Origin: Vogesella indigofera
Lineage (GTDB): Bacteria > Pseudomonadota > Gammaproteobacteria > Burkholderiales > Chromobacteriaceae
DNA: 64,000 bases
Direction: 5' to 3'
Assembly (NCBI RefSeq): GCF_003633895.1
Contig: NZ_RBID01000002.1
Span: 42,024 to 106,023 of the forward strand
Shown here: positions 29,070 to 39,227 of the stretch, piece by piece
Position numbering within the stretch: the stretch's first letter is position 1
Layout of the letters: every line of letters begins with the position of its first letter
Translations under genes and position numbers: made by a program
Notes under the pieces: model-generated
Told to the model about the DNA's origin: nothing
Database searches by the model: none
The model's input: the letters and a program-made list of their open reading frames with translations, nothing else

Positions 29070-29912
29070 ATGTTTACTACCCTGATTTCCGCCAGCGAAC
29101 TGCAACAGCTGGGCAACCGCCACACCGTGCTGCTCGACTGCCGTTTCCGCCTTGATGACCCCGATTTCGGTCGCGCCGCCTACGACGAGGGCCACCTGCC
29201 CGGCGCGCACTACCTGCACCTGGACTACCACCTGTCCGGCCCCAAGAACGGCAGCAACGGCCGCCACCCGCTGCCGGACGGCCAGCGCCTGGCGGTCAGC
29301 CTCGGCGCACTGGGCATCAGCCCGGACACCCAGGTGGTGGCCTACGACGACGCCGGCGGCATGTATGCCGCCCGCGCCTGGTGGCTGCTGCGCTGGCTGG
29401 GCCACCAGGCGGTGGCAGTGCTCGATGGCGGCATCCAGGCGTGGCAGCAGGCCGGCGGCGAGCTGGACACCGGCACGCCGGAACGCGACGCCACCCGCTT
29501 CAGCATGGGCACGCCGCAGGAAAGCGCGGTGACGCTGGACGAGATTGCGGCCAACCTGTGCACGCCGCAGTACCAGCTGGTCGACGCCCGCGCGCCGGAC
29601 CGCTTTGCCGGCGAGAACGAGACGCTGGACCCGGTCGGCGGCCACATCCCCGGCGCCAAGAACCGCTTCTTCATGCACAACCTCGGCAGCGACGGCCGCT
29701 TCAAGCCGGCCGCGCAGCTGCGCAGCGAATGGCTGGCGCTGCTGGACGGCACCCCGGCCGGACAGGTGATCCTGTCCTGCGGCAGCGGCGTCACCGCCTG
29801 CCACAACAAGCTGGCGCTGGAATACGCCGGCCTCAGCGGTGCGCGGCTGTACGCCGGCTCGTGGAGCGAATGGTGCAGCGATCCGACACGGCCGGTGGCT
29901 ACCGGCGCCTGA
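29070..29912 (+). CDS. sseA: 3-mercaptopyruvate/thiosulfate sulfurtransferase
   Basis: A 280-residue tandem-rhodanese enzyme. The N-terminal inactive domain has YDEGHLPGAHYLHLD; the C-terminal domain has GGHIPGAKNRFF and the catalytic loop CGSGVTAC (Cys237), the CG[S/T]GV form associated with mercaptopyruvate as donor. The ATG at 29070 follows GAGGAG; a TTG one codon earlier is not needed. The word at 29547-29556 gives AANL. A MITE-like element begins on its TGA stop. Confidence 0.9.
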   Translation: MFTTLISASELQQLGNRHTVLLDCRFRLDDPDFGRAAYDEGHLPGAHYLHLDYHLSGPKNGSNGRHPLPDGQRLAVSLGALGISPDTQVVAYDDAGGMYAARAWWLLRWLGHQAVAVLDGGIQAWQQAGGELDTGTPERDATRFSMGTPQESAVTLDEIAANLCTPQYQLVDARAPDRFAGENETLDPVGGHIPGAKNRFFMHNLGSDGRFKPAAQLRSEWLALLDGTPAGQVILSCGSGVTACHNKLALEYAGLSGARLYAGSWSEWCSDPTRPVATGA

Positions 29913-30069
29913 GCACCTGTTCCATGTCTGCTGCGACTTGATCGCAAATGGGGCGATGCCGCGTTGAAAACGGCTTTGGCATGCTGGTTTAAATCCAGCT
30001 AACCGCCGCTTCCCCAGCCGTTTTCGCCTTGTCTCGCGTGAGCGTGCGAGACCTTGAACAGATTCTGAG
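29910..30069 (+). mobile_element. MITE-like repeat, copy B
   Basis: A 152-bp element (29914-30065) between direct TGAG repeats at 29910-29913 and 30066-30069. The right end (reverse complement) reads GAATCTGTTCAAGGTC and the left end CACCTGTTCCATGTC, matching the consensus GAACCTGTTCACGATC. The centre shares GCCGCTTCCCCAGCCGTTTT with copy A. The left TGAG contains the sseA stop codon. Confidence 0.75.
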
Positions 30070-30079
30070 CACGGCAACA

Positions 30080-30105
30080 AAAATCCCCGCTGCGGCGGGG
30101 ATTTT
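30080..30105. terminator. Bidirectional rho-independent terminator
   Basis: AAAATCCCCGC, loop TGCG, GCGGGGATTTT: an 11-base perfect stem with A and T ends that serves both the sseA side and the converging hydrolase gene. A 10-base match to the repeated word follows at 30114-30123. Confidence 0.88.
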
Positions 30106-30138
30106 CATTGCGAGGTTGGCCGCAAGGCGCGACCGTGC

Positions 30139-30735
30139 TCAGTCGAGGATCAGCTGCTGGATCAGGCGCTGACCGGCCTTCCAGTCGCCAAGGCGGCTGT
30201 TGCTGCCCATGTGGCCGCTGTTGCCGGCGCTGAGCAGCGGCACCTGCCAGCACGCCGCCAGCGCTTCCGCCTCCGTCCAGTCGCAGAACAGGTCGTCGCG
30301 GCTGGCCACCAGCCGCGCCGGCACCGGCAAGCGCAGTTCGCGCGGCGCGGCAAAGCCGGCAAAATCGGGCAGCGGCGCCCCCGGCGGCAGCTCGCCACTG
30401 GCGGCGGCGCGCTGCGGCGTGATCGGCAGCGCCGGCGGTGCCACCAGCAGCACGCCCTTCACCTTTTTCTGCTCCAGCAGGCTGGCCTGGCCCAGCCACT
30501 CCACCGTGGCGTGACAGCCGAGACTGTGCGCGGCGATTACCACCTTGCCTTCGCAGTCCGCCACTGTGGCGGCCAACCTTTGCACCCAGGCATCGCGCGT
30601 CGGGTACAGCCAGTCGTCCTGCTCCACCCGCCGCGCGAGCGGATACAGCACTTCCCAGTAGCTCTGCCAGTGACTGGCGCCGGAGTTGCCCCAGCCGGGG
30701 ACGGTAATCAGGAACACGTCGTCATCGTCCAGCAT
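30139..30735 (-). CDS. RBBP9/YdeN-type alpha/beta hydrolase
   Basis: A 198-residue serine hydrolase of the RBBP9/YdeN family. FLITVPGWGNSGASHWQSYWE is the family start, AAHSLGC supplies the nucleophile Ser71, LVASRDDLFCDW the acid and GNSGHMGSNSRLGDW the histidine. Substrate unknown. It is coupled to xthA (TGATG overlap of one base). The perfect word at 30569-30580 encodes RLAA. Confidence 0.88.
   Translation of the reverse strand: MLDDDDVFLITVPGWGNSGASHWQSYWEVLYPLARRVEQDDWLYPTRDAWVQRLAATVADCEGKVVIAAHSLGCHATVEWLGQASLLEQKKVKGVLLVAPPALPITPQRAAASGELPPGAPLPDFAGFAAPRELRLPVPARLVASRDDLFCDWTEAEALAACWQVPLLSAGNSGHMGSNSRLGDWKAGQRLIQQLILD
30569..30580 (-). repeat. Perfect 12-mer in the YdeN-type gene
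   Basis: AAGGTTGGCCGC on minus, preceded by TGCA, encoding QRLAAT. Confidence 0.9.
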
Positions 30736-31508
30736 CACTCACTCCTGTCGTAGTCCACCGTCAACGGTGCGTGGTCGGAGAACTTCTCGTCTTTATAGAC
30801 GCTGGCCGTGCGCGCCTGTGCCATCAGCGACGGCGTCACGATGTGGTAATCGATGCGCCAGCCGACATCCTTGGCGTAGGCCTGGCCGCGGTTGCTCCAC
30901 CAACTATAGCCCGGCGCCTCCGGATACAGGCGGCGCCACACGTCGCACCAGCCGTCGCCGAGCAGCTGCGTCATCCACGCGCGCTCTTCCGGCAGGAAGC
31001 CGGAGTTCTTGACGTTGCCCTTCCAGTTCTTGAGGTCGATCTCCTGGTGGGCGATGTTCCAGTCGCCGCAGATCACCACGTCGCGGCCCTGCGCGCGCAG
31101 CTGGTCGAGGTGCGGCTTGAACACCTCGAGGAAGCGGAATTTCACATCCTGGCGCTCGTCGCTGCTGGAGCCGGACGGCAGGTACAGCGAGATCACCGAC
31201 AGGTTGCCGGCATCGACCTGCAGATAGCGGCCTTCGGCGTCGATCCAGTCCACGCCGAGGCCGATGGTAACCGCGTCCGGCTGATGGCGGGTGTAGATGC
31301 CGACGCCGCTGTAGCCCTTCTTGTCGGCGTAATGAAAGTAGCCGGTCATGCCGTCCGGATTCTGCATCCGCGGCGACAGATCGCCGGCCTGCGCCTTCAG
31401 CTCCTGCACGCAGACAAAATCGGCGTGATGCCCGGCCAGCCAGTCAAAAAAACCCTTCTTGTCGGCAGAACGGATGCCGTTGAGGTTGGCGGAAACGATT
31501 CGAAGCAT
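30735..31508 (-). CDS. xthA: Exodeoxyribonuclease III (AP endonuclease)
   Basis: A 257-residue ExoIII-family repair nuclease. [31 protein letters not shown] (metal-binding Glu), [14 protein letters not shown] (catalytic Asp and Asn) and [12 protein letters not shown] (Asp-His) are present. It cuts abasic sites and removes 3' blocks. It is read with the hydrolase downstream and is divergent from pyrE. Confidence 0.94.
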   Translation of the reverse strand: MLRIVSANLNGIRSADKKGFFDWLAGHHADFVCVQELKAQAGDLSPRMQNPDGMTGYFHYADKKGYSGVGIYTRHQPDAVTIGLGVDWIDAEGRYLQVDAGNLSVISLYLPSGSSSDERQDVKFRFLEVFKPHLDQLRAQGRDVVICGDWNIAHQEIDLKNWKGNVKNSGFLPEERAWMTQLLGDGWCDVWRRLYPEAPGYSWWSNRGQAYAKDVGWRIDYHIVTPSLMAQARTASVYKDEKFSDHAPLTVDYDRSE

Positions 31509-31582
31509 GGGGTCTCCCGTGGTATCCTTGCCGGCAATTTTTCAGCCACGTCAAAGTGTTAATCATAAAGAGGTATATGGGA

Positions 31583-32227
31583 ATGAGCGATTTTCGTCAG
31601 GATTTTATTCGTTTTGCGCTGAGCAAGCAGGTATTGCGTTTTGGCGCATTCGTCACCAAAGCCGGACGCACCTCGCCGTACTTCTTCAACGCCGGCCTGT
31701 TCAATGATGGCGACAGCGTACTGCAGCTGTCGCGTTTTTATGCAAAATCCATCAGCAGCAGCGGTATGCAGTTTGACATGATTTTCGGGCCGGCCTACAA
31801 GGGCATCATCCTCGCCGCCGCCGCGTCGATGGCGCTGGCGGAACAGGGCCGCAACGTGCCGTTCGCCTACAACCGCAAGGAAGCCAAGGACCACGGCGAA
31901 GGCGGCAGCCTGGTCGGCGCGCCGCTCAAGGGTAAGGTACTGATCATCGACGACGTGATCTCCGCCGGCACCTCGGTGCGCGAATCGGTGCAGCTGATCC
32001 GTGCCGCCGGCGCCGAACCGGCCGGTGTCGCCATCGCGCTGGACCGCATGGAACGCGGCACTGGCGAGCTGTCGGCGGTGCAGGAGGTGGCCCGCGACTT
32101 CAACCTGCCGGTGGTGGCCATCGCCAACCTGCACGACCTGCTCGGCTTCCTCGAAGGCAGCCCGGAGCTGGCCGACAATCTTGAAGCGGTACGCGCCTAC
32201 CGCGCCCAGTACGGCGTCAGCGCCTGA
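31583..32227 (+). CDS. pyrE: Orotate phosphoribosyltransferase
   Basis: A 214-residue pyrimidine-synthesis enzyme. The PRPP-binding loop reads [17 protein letters not shown], and [12 protein letters not shown] and [13 protein letters not shown] are the orotate and flexible-loop segments. The ATG at 31583 is preferred because GAGG lies nearby and [13 protein letters not shown] is the family start; the frame is open a further nine codons upstream. Confidence 0.95.
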   Translation: MSDFRQDFIRFALSKQVLRFGAFVTKAGRTSPYFFNAGLFNDGDSVLQLSRFYAKSISSSGMQFDMIFGPAYKGIILAAAASMALAEQGRNVPFAYNRKEAKDHGEGGSLVGAPLKGKVLIIDDVISAGTSVRESVQLIRAAGAEPAGVAIALDRMERGTGELSAVQEVARDFNLPVVAIANLHDLLGFLEGSPELADNLEAVRAYRAQYGVSA

Positions 32228-32228
32228 C

Positions 32229-32828
32229 ATGGCCCGCCGCGCCGTCCTGCTCTGCTGTCTCGTCACCGTGCCGGCCACGGCCGGCGGGCTATACAAGTGG
32301 CAGGACCAGCACGGCGCGGTGCACTACAGTGACCAGCGGCCAACGCAGGAACAGGCCGCCGGCGTCAGCCGCCTGAATCCGCAGGGCGTGCTGCTGGAAG
32401 CGGGCGAATCGGCGGCACAGCAGGCGGCCCGCCTCGCCGCCGCCGCCCAACAGAAACAGCAGCAGGCGCTGCGCCGCGAGCAGCAGCGCCAAGACCGGCT
32501 GCTGCGCGAGCGCTACGACAGCATGCGCGACATCGAGCGGCAACGTGACGCCGAGCTGCAACGGCTGCAGCCGGGTCTGCTGCAACTGCAACGCCAGCAA
32601 CAGCACGAGCGCCAGCATCTGGCCAGCCTGCAGGCCGAGGCGAACAGGCTGCAGCAGGTCGGCAAGCCGCTGCAGGGGCTGCCCAGCCAGATCGCGGTGC
32701 AGCAGCGTCTGCTCGATGGCACCAGCGCCCAGCTGCAATTGCGCAGCGGCGAGATCGAGGCGCTGCGTCTGAAGGCGGAACAGGACAGCCAGCGCCTGCG
32801 CCAGCTGCTCGGCGCCAGCGCGCCCTAA
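32229..32828 (+). CDS. DUF4124 secreted coiled-coil protein
   Basis: A 199-residue predicted periplasmic protein. A signal peptide (to about residue 18) is followed by a DUF4124 domain (LYKWQDQHGAVHYSDQRPT) and then a long Gln/Arg-rich coiled coil (about 60-195). Function unknown; DUF4124 proteins are common in Beta- and Gammaproteobacteria. It starts one base after the pyrE stop. A 9-base match to the repeated word (32336-32344) lies in the DUF4124 domain. Confidence 0.78.
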   Translation: MARRAVLLCCLVTVPATAGGLYKWQDQHGAVHYSDQRPTQEQAAGVSRLNPQGVLLEAGESAAQQAARLAAAAQQKQQQALRREQQRQDRLLRERYDSMRDIERQRDAELQRLQPGLLQLQRQQQHERQHLASLQAEANRLQQVGKPLQGLPSQIAVQQRLLDGTSAQLQLRSGEIEALRLKAEQDSQRLRQLLGASAP

Positions 32829-32949
32829 ACCGGCCCGGCGCGGCCAAGCACATCGCACCGCGTAGCCGAACCCTGGCGTATAGACACAGGCCGGACCGGG
32901 CGTACGGCAAGGCGGCGCAATGCCGGATCAGCGGTGTCGTGCGCGGCGC

Positions 32950-33276
32950 TTACTGCTGCGCCGCTTCCTTCTGCTGCCAGGCGTCCTTCAATACCTGCTG
33001 CGCCTGCTGCAGGCCGCTCTCCGCCGCCAGCAACTGGCTGTCGGCGTGCTGCAGCTGCAGATTGGCCTGCGCCAGCTGCTGCTGCGCCTGCTCCAGCCGC
33101 TGTGCGGCCAACCTTTGCTCCGCCTCCGCCTGCTGTTTCTGCCGCCGTGCGCCATCGAGGCGGCTGTCGGCGCTCTGGTACGCCATCTGCGCCGCCAGCA
33201 GTTGCTGATCCACCGTCTGCGCCTGCAGCGTTGCCGCCGCCAGCAGCAGCGCCAGTGCCATGGTCTTGCCTTTCAT
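32950..33276 (-). CDS. Small secreted coiled-coil protein
   Basis: A 108-residue protein: a signal peptide (MKGKTMALALLLAAATLQAQ) followed by an uninterrupted Gln/Ala-rich helical coiled coil to the end. The family is not recognised; it is similar in type to Lpp-like or YbgF-like periplasmic helices. It lies 34 bases after ampG on the same strand. The perfect word at 33104-33115 encodes RLAA and fits the heptad pattern. Confidence 0.65.
   Translation of the reverse strand: MKGKTMALALLLAAATLQAQTVDQQLLAAQMAYQSADSRLDGARRQKQQAEAEQRLAAQRLEQAQQQLAQANLQLQHADSQLLAAESGLQQAQQVLKDAWQQKEAAQQ
33104..33115 (-). repeat. Perfect 12-mer in the coiled-coil gene
   Basis: AAGGTTGGCCGC on minus, preceded by GCA, encoding QRLAAQ. 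Confidence 0.9.
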
Positions 33277-33310
33277 GTTTCGGACTCCTTGAATCGGTTT
33301 GCGGTGTGGC

Positions 33311-34903
33311 TCAATCGTCCGCCGGCAGCGCGCCGCGCGGCACGTCCAGCGCCTGGATGCGCTCGCGCAGATAGCACAGCATCATCAGTCCCGGCAGCGC
33401 CATCACCGTCGAGAACAGGAAGAACACCGGCCAGCCGACGCTTTCGGCCAGCACCCCGGACATCGGTCCGACCCAGACGCGGCCGATGGCGGAAAACGCC
33501 GACAGCAGCGCGAACTGGGTGGCGGTGAATTTCTGGTTGCACAGCGCCATCAGGAAGGCGACGAAGGCGGCGGTGCCCATGCCGGCGGTCAGGTTCTCGA
33601 TGCTGACCGCGAACAGCAGCAGATTGTCGACGGCGGTGGCCTCGTGCAGCGCCACCAGCCCCCAGTCGAACGGCGGCAGCCAGAAGCCGCCCCAGGCGCC
33701 CTTGCCCGACACCGCCACCAGCCAGAAGCCAAGGTTGGACAACAGCTGCAGCACGCCGAACAGCAGCAGCGAGCGGAACAGCCCCAGCTTCATCATCAGG
33801 GCGCCGCCGGCCAGCGCGCCGACGATGGTCAGCCAGATGCCGATCACCTTGTTGACCACGCCGATCTCGGCCTGGGCAAAGCCGACGCCCTTGAGCAAAA
33901 AGGTGGTGGTCAGCGCACCGGCAAAGGCGTCGCCCAGCTTGTAGAGGATGATCAGCGCCAGGAAGGCGCCGGCCGCCTCCATGCTGAAATAGTTGCCCAG
34001 CGAGCGGTTCAGCGTCTCGAAGCGCGCGCGCCGCGCCGCCCACCACGCCAGCGGAATGGTCACCGCCATGCCGATCAGCAGCGTCAGCAGGTCGACCCAT
34101 TTTTTCTGCTCCGGATTGACCGGCGGCACAAGGTTGGCCGCAGCCGGCGCCGCGTTGCCGAACAGCGGCGACAGCACGGCGTCGGCCAGCGGCGCGCCGA
34201 CGCGGGTGGTGAACTGGTAGCCGACCACCACCGCCAGCAGCACCGCGACAAAGCCTTTCAGGTCGTTGCGCGCGTTGCTGTGCGGCGCGACATTGCCGGC
34301 CGGCACCGGCGGCACCAGCAAGAGCGACACCAGCGCCGCCGCCAGCATCAGCCCCGCCATCAGCAGGTAGATGCCGTTCCAGTTCAGGCCGCTGCCGCTG
34401 ACCGGATCGGCCCACACCATCGCGATGCCGCCGGACAGGATCATCGCCAGCCGGTAGCCGAACACCCCCAGCGAGGAGCCGAGGCCGCGTTCCTGCGGCG
34501 CCAGCACGTCGGTGCGGTAGGCGTCGATCACCACGTCCTGCGACGCCGACAAAAAGGACAGCAGCACTGCCAGCAGCGCAAACGCCTGGATGCCGTGCGC
34601 CGGCGAGGTCCGGGACATCAGCGCCAGCGTGGCGGCGATGCCCAGCTGCGACAACACCAGCCAGCCGCGGCGGCGCCCCAGCAGCGGCGGCTCGAAGCGA
34701 TCCATCAGCGGTGCCCACAGGAACTTGAAGGTGTACGGCAGCCCGACCAGGCTCAGAAAGCCGATGGTGGCGATGTCGAGGCCGTCCACAGTCAGCCACG
34801 CCTGCATCGCGGTGCCGGACAGCGCCAGCGGCAGGCCACTGGCAAAACCCAGCACCCCGATCATGACCATGCGCCACGCGCCGCTCTTGCGAAAATCAGC
34901 CAT
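33311..34903 (-). CDS. ampG: AmpG-type muropeptide permease (MFS)
   Basis: A 530-residue inner-membrane transporter of the AmpG family, which imports GlcNAc-anhydroMurNAc peptides for cell-wall recycling. The family signatures VLGFASGLPLALSG, LPYTFKFLWAPLMDR and LSFLSASQDVVIDAYRTD are clear in the first 150 residues; twelve to fourteen membrane segments follow. The loop around residue 250-265 contains the perfect word (34130-34141) encoding AANL. Start ATG at 34903. Confidence 0.9.
   Translation of the reverse strand: MADFRKSGAWRMVMIGVLGFASGLPLALSGTAMQAWLTVDGLDIATIGFLSLVGLPYTFKFLWAPLMDRFEPPLLGRRRGWLVLSQLGIAATLALMSRTSPAHGIQAFALLAVLLSFLSASQDVVIDAYRTDVLAPQERGLGSSLGVFGYRLAMILSGGIAMVWADPVSGSGLNWNGIYLLMAGLMLAAALVSLLLVPPVPAGNVAPHSNARNDLKGFVAVLLAVVVGYQFTTRVGAPLADAVLSPLFGNAAPAAANLVPPVNPEQKKWVDLLTLLIGMAVTIPLAWWAARRARFETLNRSLGNYFSMEAAGAFLALIILYKLGDAFAGALTTTFLLKGVGFAQAEIGVVNKVIGIWLTIVGALAGGALMMKLGLFRSLLLFGVLQLLSNLGFWLVAVSGKGAWGGFWLPPFDWGLVALHEATAVDNLLLFAVSIENLTAGMGTAAFVAFLMALCNQKFTATQFALLSAFSAIGRVWVGPMSGVLAESVGWPVFFLFSTVMALPGLMMLCYLRERIQALDVPRGALPADD
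34130..34141 (+). repeat. Perfect 12-mer in ampG
   Basis: AAGGTTGGCCGC on plus, opposite to the gene, so the coding strand reads GCGGCCAACCTT and encodes AAANLV in a loop. Confidence 0.9.
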
Positions 34904-34988
34904 CTACTCGTTCCTGTCCCTGCAAAATAAAAAGAGCGCGGATCACGCGCCCTGAAGCCGCCGGGGCCGGGCCCCGGCCAGCACTGCG

Positions 34989-35585
34989 TCAGCCGCGGCC
35001 GACCCGGTAAAACGCCAGGCTGCCGCGCAGATTGGGCAGGAAGCTCACCCGCCGGCCGTGCGCCATCACCACCCGCTCCAGCACGCGGATGTGGTTCTTG
35101 GCGCACAGGTTCTCGAAGTCGCCCAGCATGCACCAGTGGATGTTGGGGGTGTTGTACCACTGGTAGGGCATGTCGTCGGACACCGGCATGTGGCCCTGCA
35201 TGATCTGCCAGCGGTTCTGCCAGTAGCCGAAGTTGGGGAAGGTGACGATCGCCTCGCGGCCAACCCTGAGCATCTCCAGCAGGATCTCTTCGGTGTGCTG
35301 CATCGCCTGGATGGTCTGCGACAGCACCACGTGCTCGAAACGCTGGTCCTCGAATTCGGCGAGGCCGGCCTCGAGGTCGCCCTGGATGGCGTTGACGCCG
35401 GCCTTGACGCAGCTGACCACGTTATTGACGTCGAAATCGACGCCGTAGCCGTTGACCTGCTTGTGCTGCTGCAGCCAGGCCAGCAGTTCGCCCTCGCCGC
35501 AACCGAGGTCCAGTACGCGGCTGGCCGGGGCCACCCAGTCGGCGATCAGCTGCAGGTCTGGGCGCAATGTTGTCAGTGTCGTCAT
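34989..35585 (-). CDS. metW: Methionine biosynthesis protein MetW
   Basis: A 198-residue SAM-dependent methyltransferase-fold protein. [16 protein letters not shown] is the cofactor motif; [17 protein letters not shown] and [13 protein letters not shown] are MetW signatures. It acts with MetX; its start overlaps the metX stop by four bases. A 10-base match to the repeated word lies at 35256-35265. Confidence 0.93.
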   Translation of the reverse strand: MTTLTTLRPDLQLIADWVAPASRVLDLGCGEGELLAWLQQHKQVNGYGVDFDVNNVVSCVKAGVNAIQGDLEAGLAEFEDQRFEHVVLSQTIQAMQHTEEILLEMLRVGREAIVTFPNFGYWQNRWQIMQGHMPVSDDMPYQWYNTPNIHWCMLGDFENLCAKNHIRVLERVVMAHGRRVSFLPNLRGSLAFYRVGRG

Positions 35586-36724
35586 GCGTTCACCTCCGCC
35601 GCTACCCGATCCAGATAAGCCTGCATCAGGTCGACATAGGGTTGGTCGGTCATCAGGAAGGCGTCGTGGCCGTGCACCGATTCGATCTCGCCGTAGCAGA
35701 CGCGCTTGCCGGCGGCGATCAGCGCCTTCACCGTCTCGCGCGAGCGTTCCGGCGAGAAGCGCCAGTCGCTGGTGAAGCTGGCCACCAGGAAGCTGGCCGT
35801 CGCCTTTTTCAGCGCCGCCACCAGGTCGCCGCCGTAGTCCTTGGCCGGGTCGAAGTAGTCCAGCGCCTTGGTCATCAGCAGATAGGTGTTGGCGTCGAAG
35901 TAGTCGGAGAACTTGTCGCCCTGGTAGCGCAGGTAGCTCTCGATCTCGAACTCGACGTCGTAGCCGAACTGGTATTCGCCGGAGCGCAGCATGCGGCCGA
36001 ATTTCTCGCCCATGCCGTCATCGGACAGGTAAGTGATGTGGCCCAGCATGCGCGCCAGGCGCAGGCCGCGGCGCGGGATGGTGCCGTGGGCGTAGAAATC
36101 GCCGCCGAGGAAATCGGGATCGGTAATGATCGCCTGCCGCGCCACGTCGTTGAAGGCGATGTTCTGCGCCGACAGCTTCGGCGCCGAGGCGATCACCAGC
36201 GCGTGGGCAATGCGTTCCGGGTAGTCGATGCTCCACTGCAGCGCCTGCATGCCGCCGAGGCTGCCGCCGATCACCGCCGCCCAGCGGTCGATGCCGAGGC
36301 GGTCGGCGAGGCGCGCCTGCGCGGTGACCCAGTCCGGCACCGTCACCACCGGAAAGCGCGAGCCCCAGGGTTGGCCGCAATCAGGATCGATGCTGGACGG
36401 GCCGCTGCTGCCGTGGCAGCCGCCAAGGTTGTTGACCCCGACCACGAAGAAGCGGTTGGTGTCGATGGGCTTGCCGGGGCCGACCATGTTGTCCCACCAG
36501 CCGGCGGCCTTGTCGTCGGCGCTGTAGCGGCCGGCAACGTGGTGATGGCCGGACAGCGCGTGGCAGATCAGAATGCCATTGCTGCGCGCGGCATTCAGCG
36601 TGCCGTAGGTTTCAAAAGTCAGGCGATACGACGCCAGCACATGGCCGCTGTTGAGCGGCAGCGGCGTGGCAAAATCCGCGTGCTGCGGCGTGACGATGCC
36701 GACGGATGACGAAAGATTGGACAT
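35582..36724 (-). CDS. metX: Homoserine O-acyltransferase MetX
   Basis: A 380-residue alpha/beta-hydrolase-fold enzyme that acylates homoserine in methionine synthesis. [30 protein letters not shown], the nucleophile elbow [13 protein letters not shown] and the C-terminal [10 protein letters not shown] are present. Whether it uses acetyl- or succinyl-CoA cannot be fixed by eye. The ATG at 36724 gives the family N-terminus; a much longer open frame upstream is not coding. A 10-base match to the repeated word lies at 36369-36378. Confidence 0.93.
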   Translation of the reverse strand: MSNLSSSVGIVTPQHADFATPLPLNSGHVLASYRLTFETYGTLNAARSNGILICHALSGHHHVAGRYSADDKAAGWWDNMVGPGKPIDTNRFFVVGVNNLGGCHGSSGPSSIDPDCGQPWGSRFPVVTVPDWVTAQARLADRLGIDRWAAVIGGSLGGMQALQWSIDYPERIAHALVIASAPKLSAQNIAFNDVARQAIITDPDFLGGDFYAHGTIPRRGLRLARMLGHITYLSDDGMGEKFGRMLRSGEYQFGYDVEFEIESYLRYQGDKFSDYFDANTYLLMTKALDYFDPAKDYGGDLVAALKKATASFLVASFTSDWRFSPERSRETVKALIAAGKRVCYGEIESVHGHDAFLMTDQPYVDLMQAYLDRVAAEVNA

Positions 36725-36743
36725 AACTGCCTCTTGTAATCGG

Positions 36744-36784
36744 CGGCGGGGGCAGGAATGGCGGCCTTTTCGGCTCTGCCCGCC
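36744..36784 (-). promoter_or_regulatory. Structured leader of metX
   Basis: On the minus strand, just before the metX Shine-Dalgarno AAGAGGCAG, GCGGGCAG and CTGCCCCCGC form a GC stem with a two-base bulge and a smaller inner AGCC/GGCC stem. It could be an attenuator or regulatory leader; it does not match a riboswitch that I recognise. Confidence 0.3.
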
Positions 36785-36898
36785 CCCGTTCAAGGCTGCT
36801 CCTGAGCAAGGACAGAGCTTAGCTTGCCGACGCACGCTTGCACAGGCCTGCCAACGCCGCCAATAATCATTCCCTGCAAATTTTCGCGGTTTTTCGCC

Positions 36899-37078
36899 AT
36901 GATCGGTCGCCTGTTCCGGCTTGCCCTGCTGTTTGTCGCCGCTTTCCTGCTGATCCGCTGGCTGTTCAGCCGCGAACAGCGCCAGACCGTCCGCGAGTTC
37001 ATCCGCACCCTCGCCATCGCGCTGCTGGGCAGCTCGCTGCTGTTCCTGCTGCTGAATCTGGCCGGCGTGCGGCTGTAG
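36899..37078 (+). CDS. Small two-helix membrane protein
   Basis: A 59-residue protein with two hydrophobic helices (about 5-24 and 38-58) joined by a charged loop [14 protein letters not shown]. No family recognised. The ATG at 36899 has no clear Shine-Dalgarno sequence. The composition is typical of a real small inner-membrane protein, but it may be a chance frame. Confidence 0.5.
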   Translation: MIGRLFRLALLFVAAFLLIRWLFSREQRQTVREFIRTLAIALLGSSLLFLLLNLAGVRL

Positions 37079-37162
37079 TCGACAGCCTTGATCCCGCTCA
37101 CTCCGCCTCGGCGGCCAAGGCGCTAGACTGCCGGCTTTTCTGCCGACGAGCCCTGGCTGCGC

Positions 37163-38083
37163 ATGGACCTGACCCGCCACCTTCATACCTTCGGCCACTA
37201 CCTGAAGACCCGTTTCGGGGAAAAGGTGCACAAGCTGTCGCTGGCCGGCGACTTCACCTGTCCCAACCGCGACGGCACGCTGGACCGCGGCGGCTGCACC
37301 TTCTGCAACGTGAAAAGCTTCGGCCGCGAAGGCGGTACGCTGTCCATCGCCGAGCAGATCGTCCGCGAGAAGCACAAGACCGACCGCGCCCGCCGTTATC
37401 TGGCCTACTTCCAGGCCTATACCAGCACCTACGCCGAGGTGGCCACGCTCAAGACGCTGTACGACGAGGCGGCGGCACAGACCGATGTGGTCGGCCTGTG
37501 CGTCGGCACCCGCCCCGACTGCGTGCCGGATGCCGCGCTCGACCTGCTTGCCGGCTACCAGCAGCGCGGCTACGAAGTCTGGCTGGAGCTGGGTCTGCAG
37601 ACCGCCCACGACGCCACCCAGGCGCTGATCCGGCGCGGCCACGGCCTCGCCGACTACCGCGACGCGGTGCAGCGCGCACACCAGCGCGGGCTGAAGGTCT
37701 GCACCCACCTGATCGCCGGCCTGCCCGGCGAGGGCGACGAGCAGGTACGCCAGACGCTGGCCACGGTGCTGGACATCGGCGTGGAAGGCCTCAAGCTGCA
37801 CCCGCTGATGATCGTGCACGGTAGCCGCATGGCGGCACAGTACCGCCGCGGCGAGATCGCCCCGCTGACGCAAGCGCACTACGCCGCGCTGGCGGCCGAG
37901 CTGATCCGCCACACCCCGCCCGAGGTGGTCTACCACCGCGTGTCCGCCACCGCGCAGGCGCCGACGCTGATCGCCCCGGACTGGTGCGGCCCGCGCTGGC
38001 CGGCGCTGCAGGCGATTGCCGCCGCGCTGGCCGCCGGCGGGCCGCAGGGCAGCGCGCTCGGCCGCCCGTGGATGGCGGGGTAA
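37163..38083 (+). CDS. TIGR01212 family radical SAM protein (YhcC-like)
   Basis: A 306-residue radical SAM protein. The Fe-S cluster cysteines lie in [21 protein letters not shown], with the wider spacing typical of the YhcC/TIGR01212 group; [10 protein letters not shown] and [16 protein letters not shown] are further family motifs. Function unproven; proposed roles involve RNA modification or redox. A MITE-like repeat separates it from msrP. Confidence 0.88.
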   Translation: MDLTRHLHTFGHYLKTRFGEKVHKLSLAGDFTCPNRDGTLDRGGCTFCNVKSFGREGGTLSIAEQIVREKHKTDRARRYLAYFQAYTSTYAEVATLKTLYDEAAAQTDVVGLCVGTRPDCVPDAALDLLAGYQQRGYEVWLELGLQTAHDATQALIRRGHGLADYRDAVQRAHQRGLKVCTHLIAGLPGEGDEQVRQTLATVLDIGVEGLKLHPLMIVHGSRMAAQYRRGEIAPLTQAHYAALAAELIRHTPPEVVYHRVSATAQAPTLIAPDWCGPRWPALQAIAAALAAGGPQGSALGRPWMAG

Positions 38084-38140
38084 ACCGCCGCGCGCAACTG
38101 TTTTTGCCGGCGGCTGTCAGATCAGGCGGAATGCCACGAC

Positions 38141-38288
38141 TAAGGAACGTGTTTACGATCTCGCGAGCTAGAGCGAGACAAGGCGAAAACGGCTGAGGAA
38201 GCGGAGTTTACAAGTAGTAAATGAGCATTCCGAAGCCGTTTTTAACGCGGTATCGCCGAAGCGCAGCAGATCGTGAACAGGTTCTAAG
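38141..38288 (-). mobile_element. MITE-like repeat, copy C
   Basis: A 140-bp element (38145-38284), reversed relative to copies A and B, flanked by direct TAAG repeats at 38141-38144 and 38285-38288. This is the best-preserved copy: ends GAACGTGTTTACGATCTCG and (reverse complement) GAACCTGTTCACGATCTGC, with the inner pair AAAACGGCT/AGCCGTTTT. It ends 30 bases before the msrP start codon. Confidence 0.8.
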
Positions 38289-38314
38289 GCATGTTCCCCC
38301 ACGAGATCACCACT

Positions 38315-39226
<912 letters not shown>

Positions 39227-39227
39227 C

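Noticed and set aside
35582..37936. 784-residue open frame containing metX
   Set aside because: The first 400 residues are a low-complexity read-through across the antisense radical SAM gene; the real metX begins at 36724.
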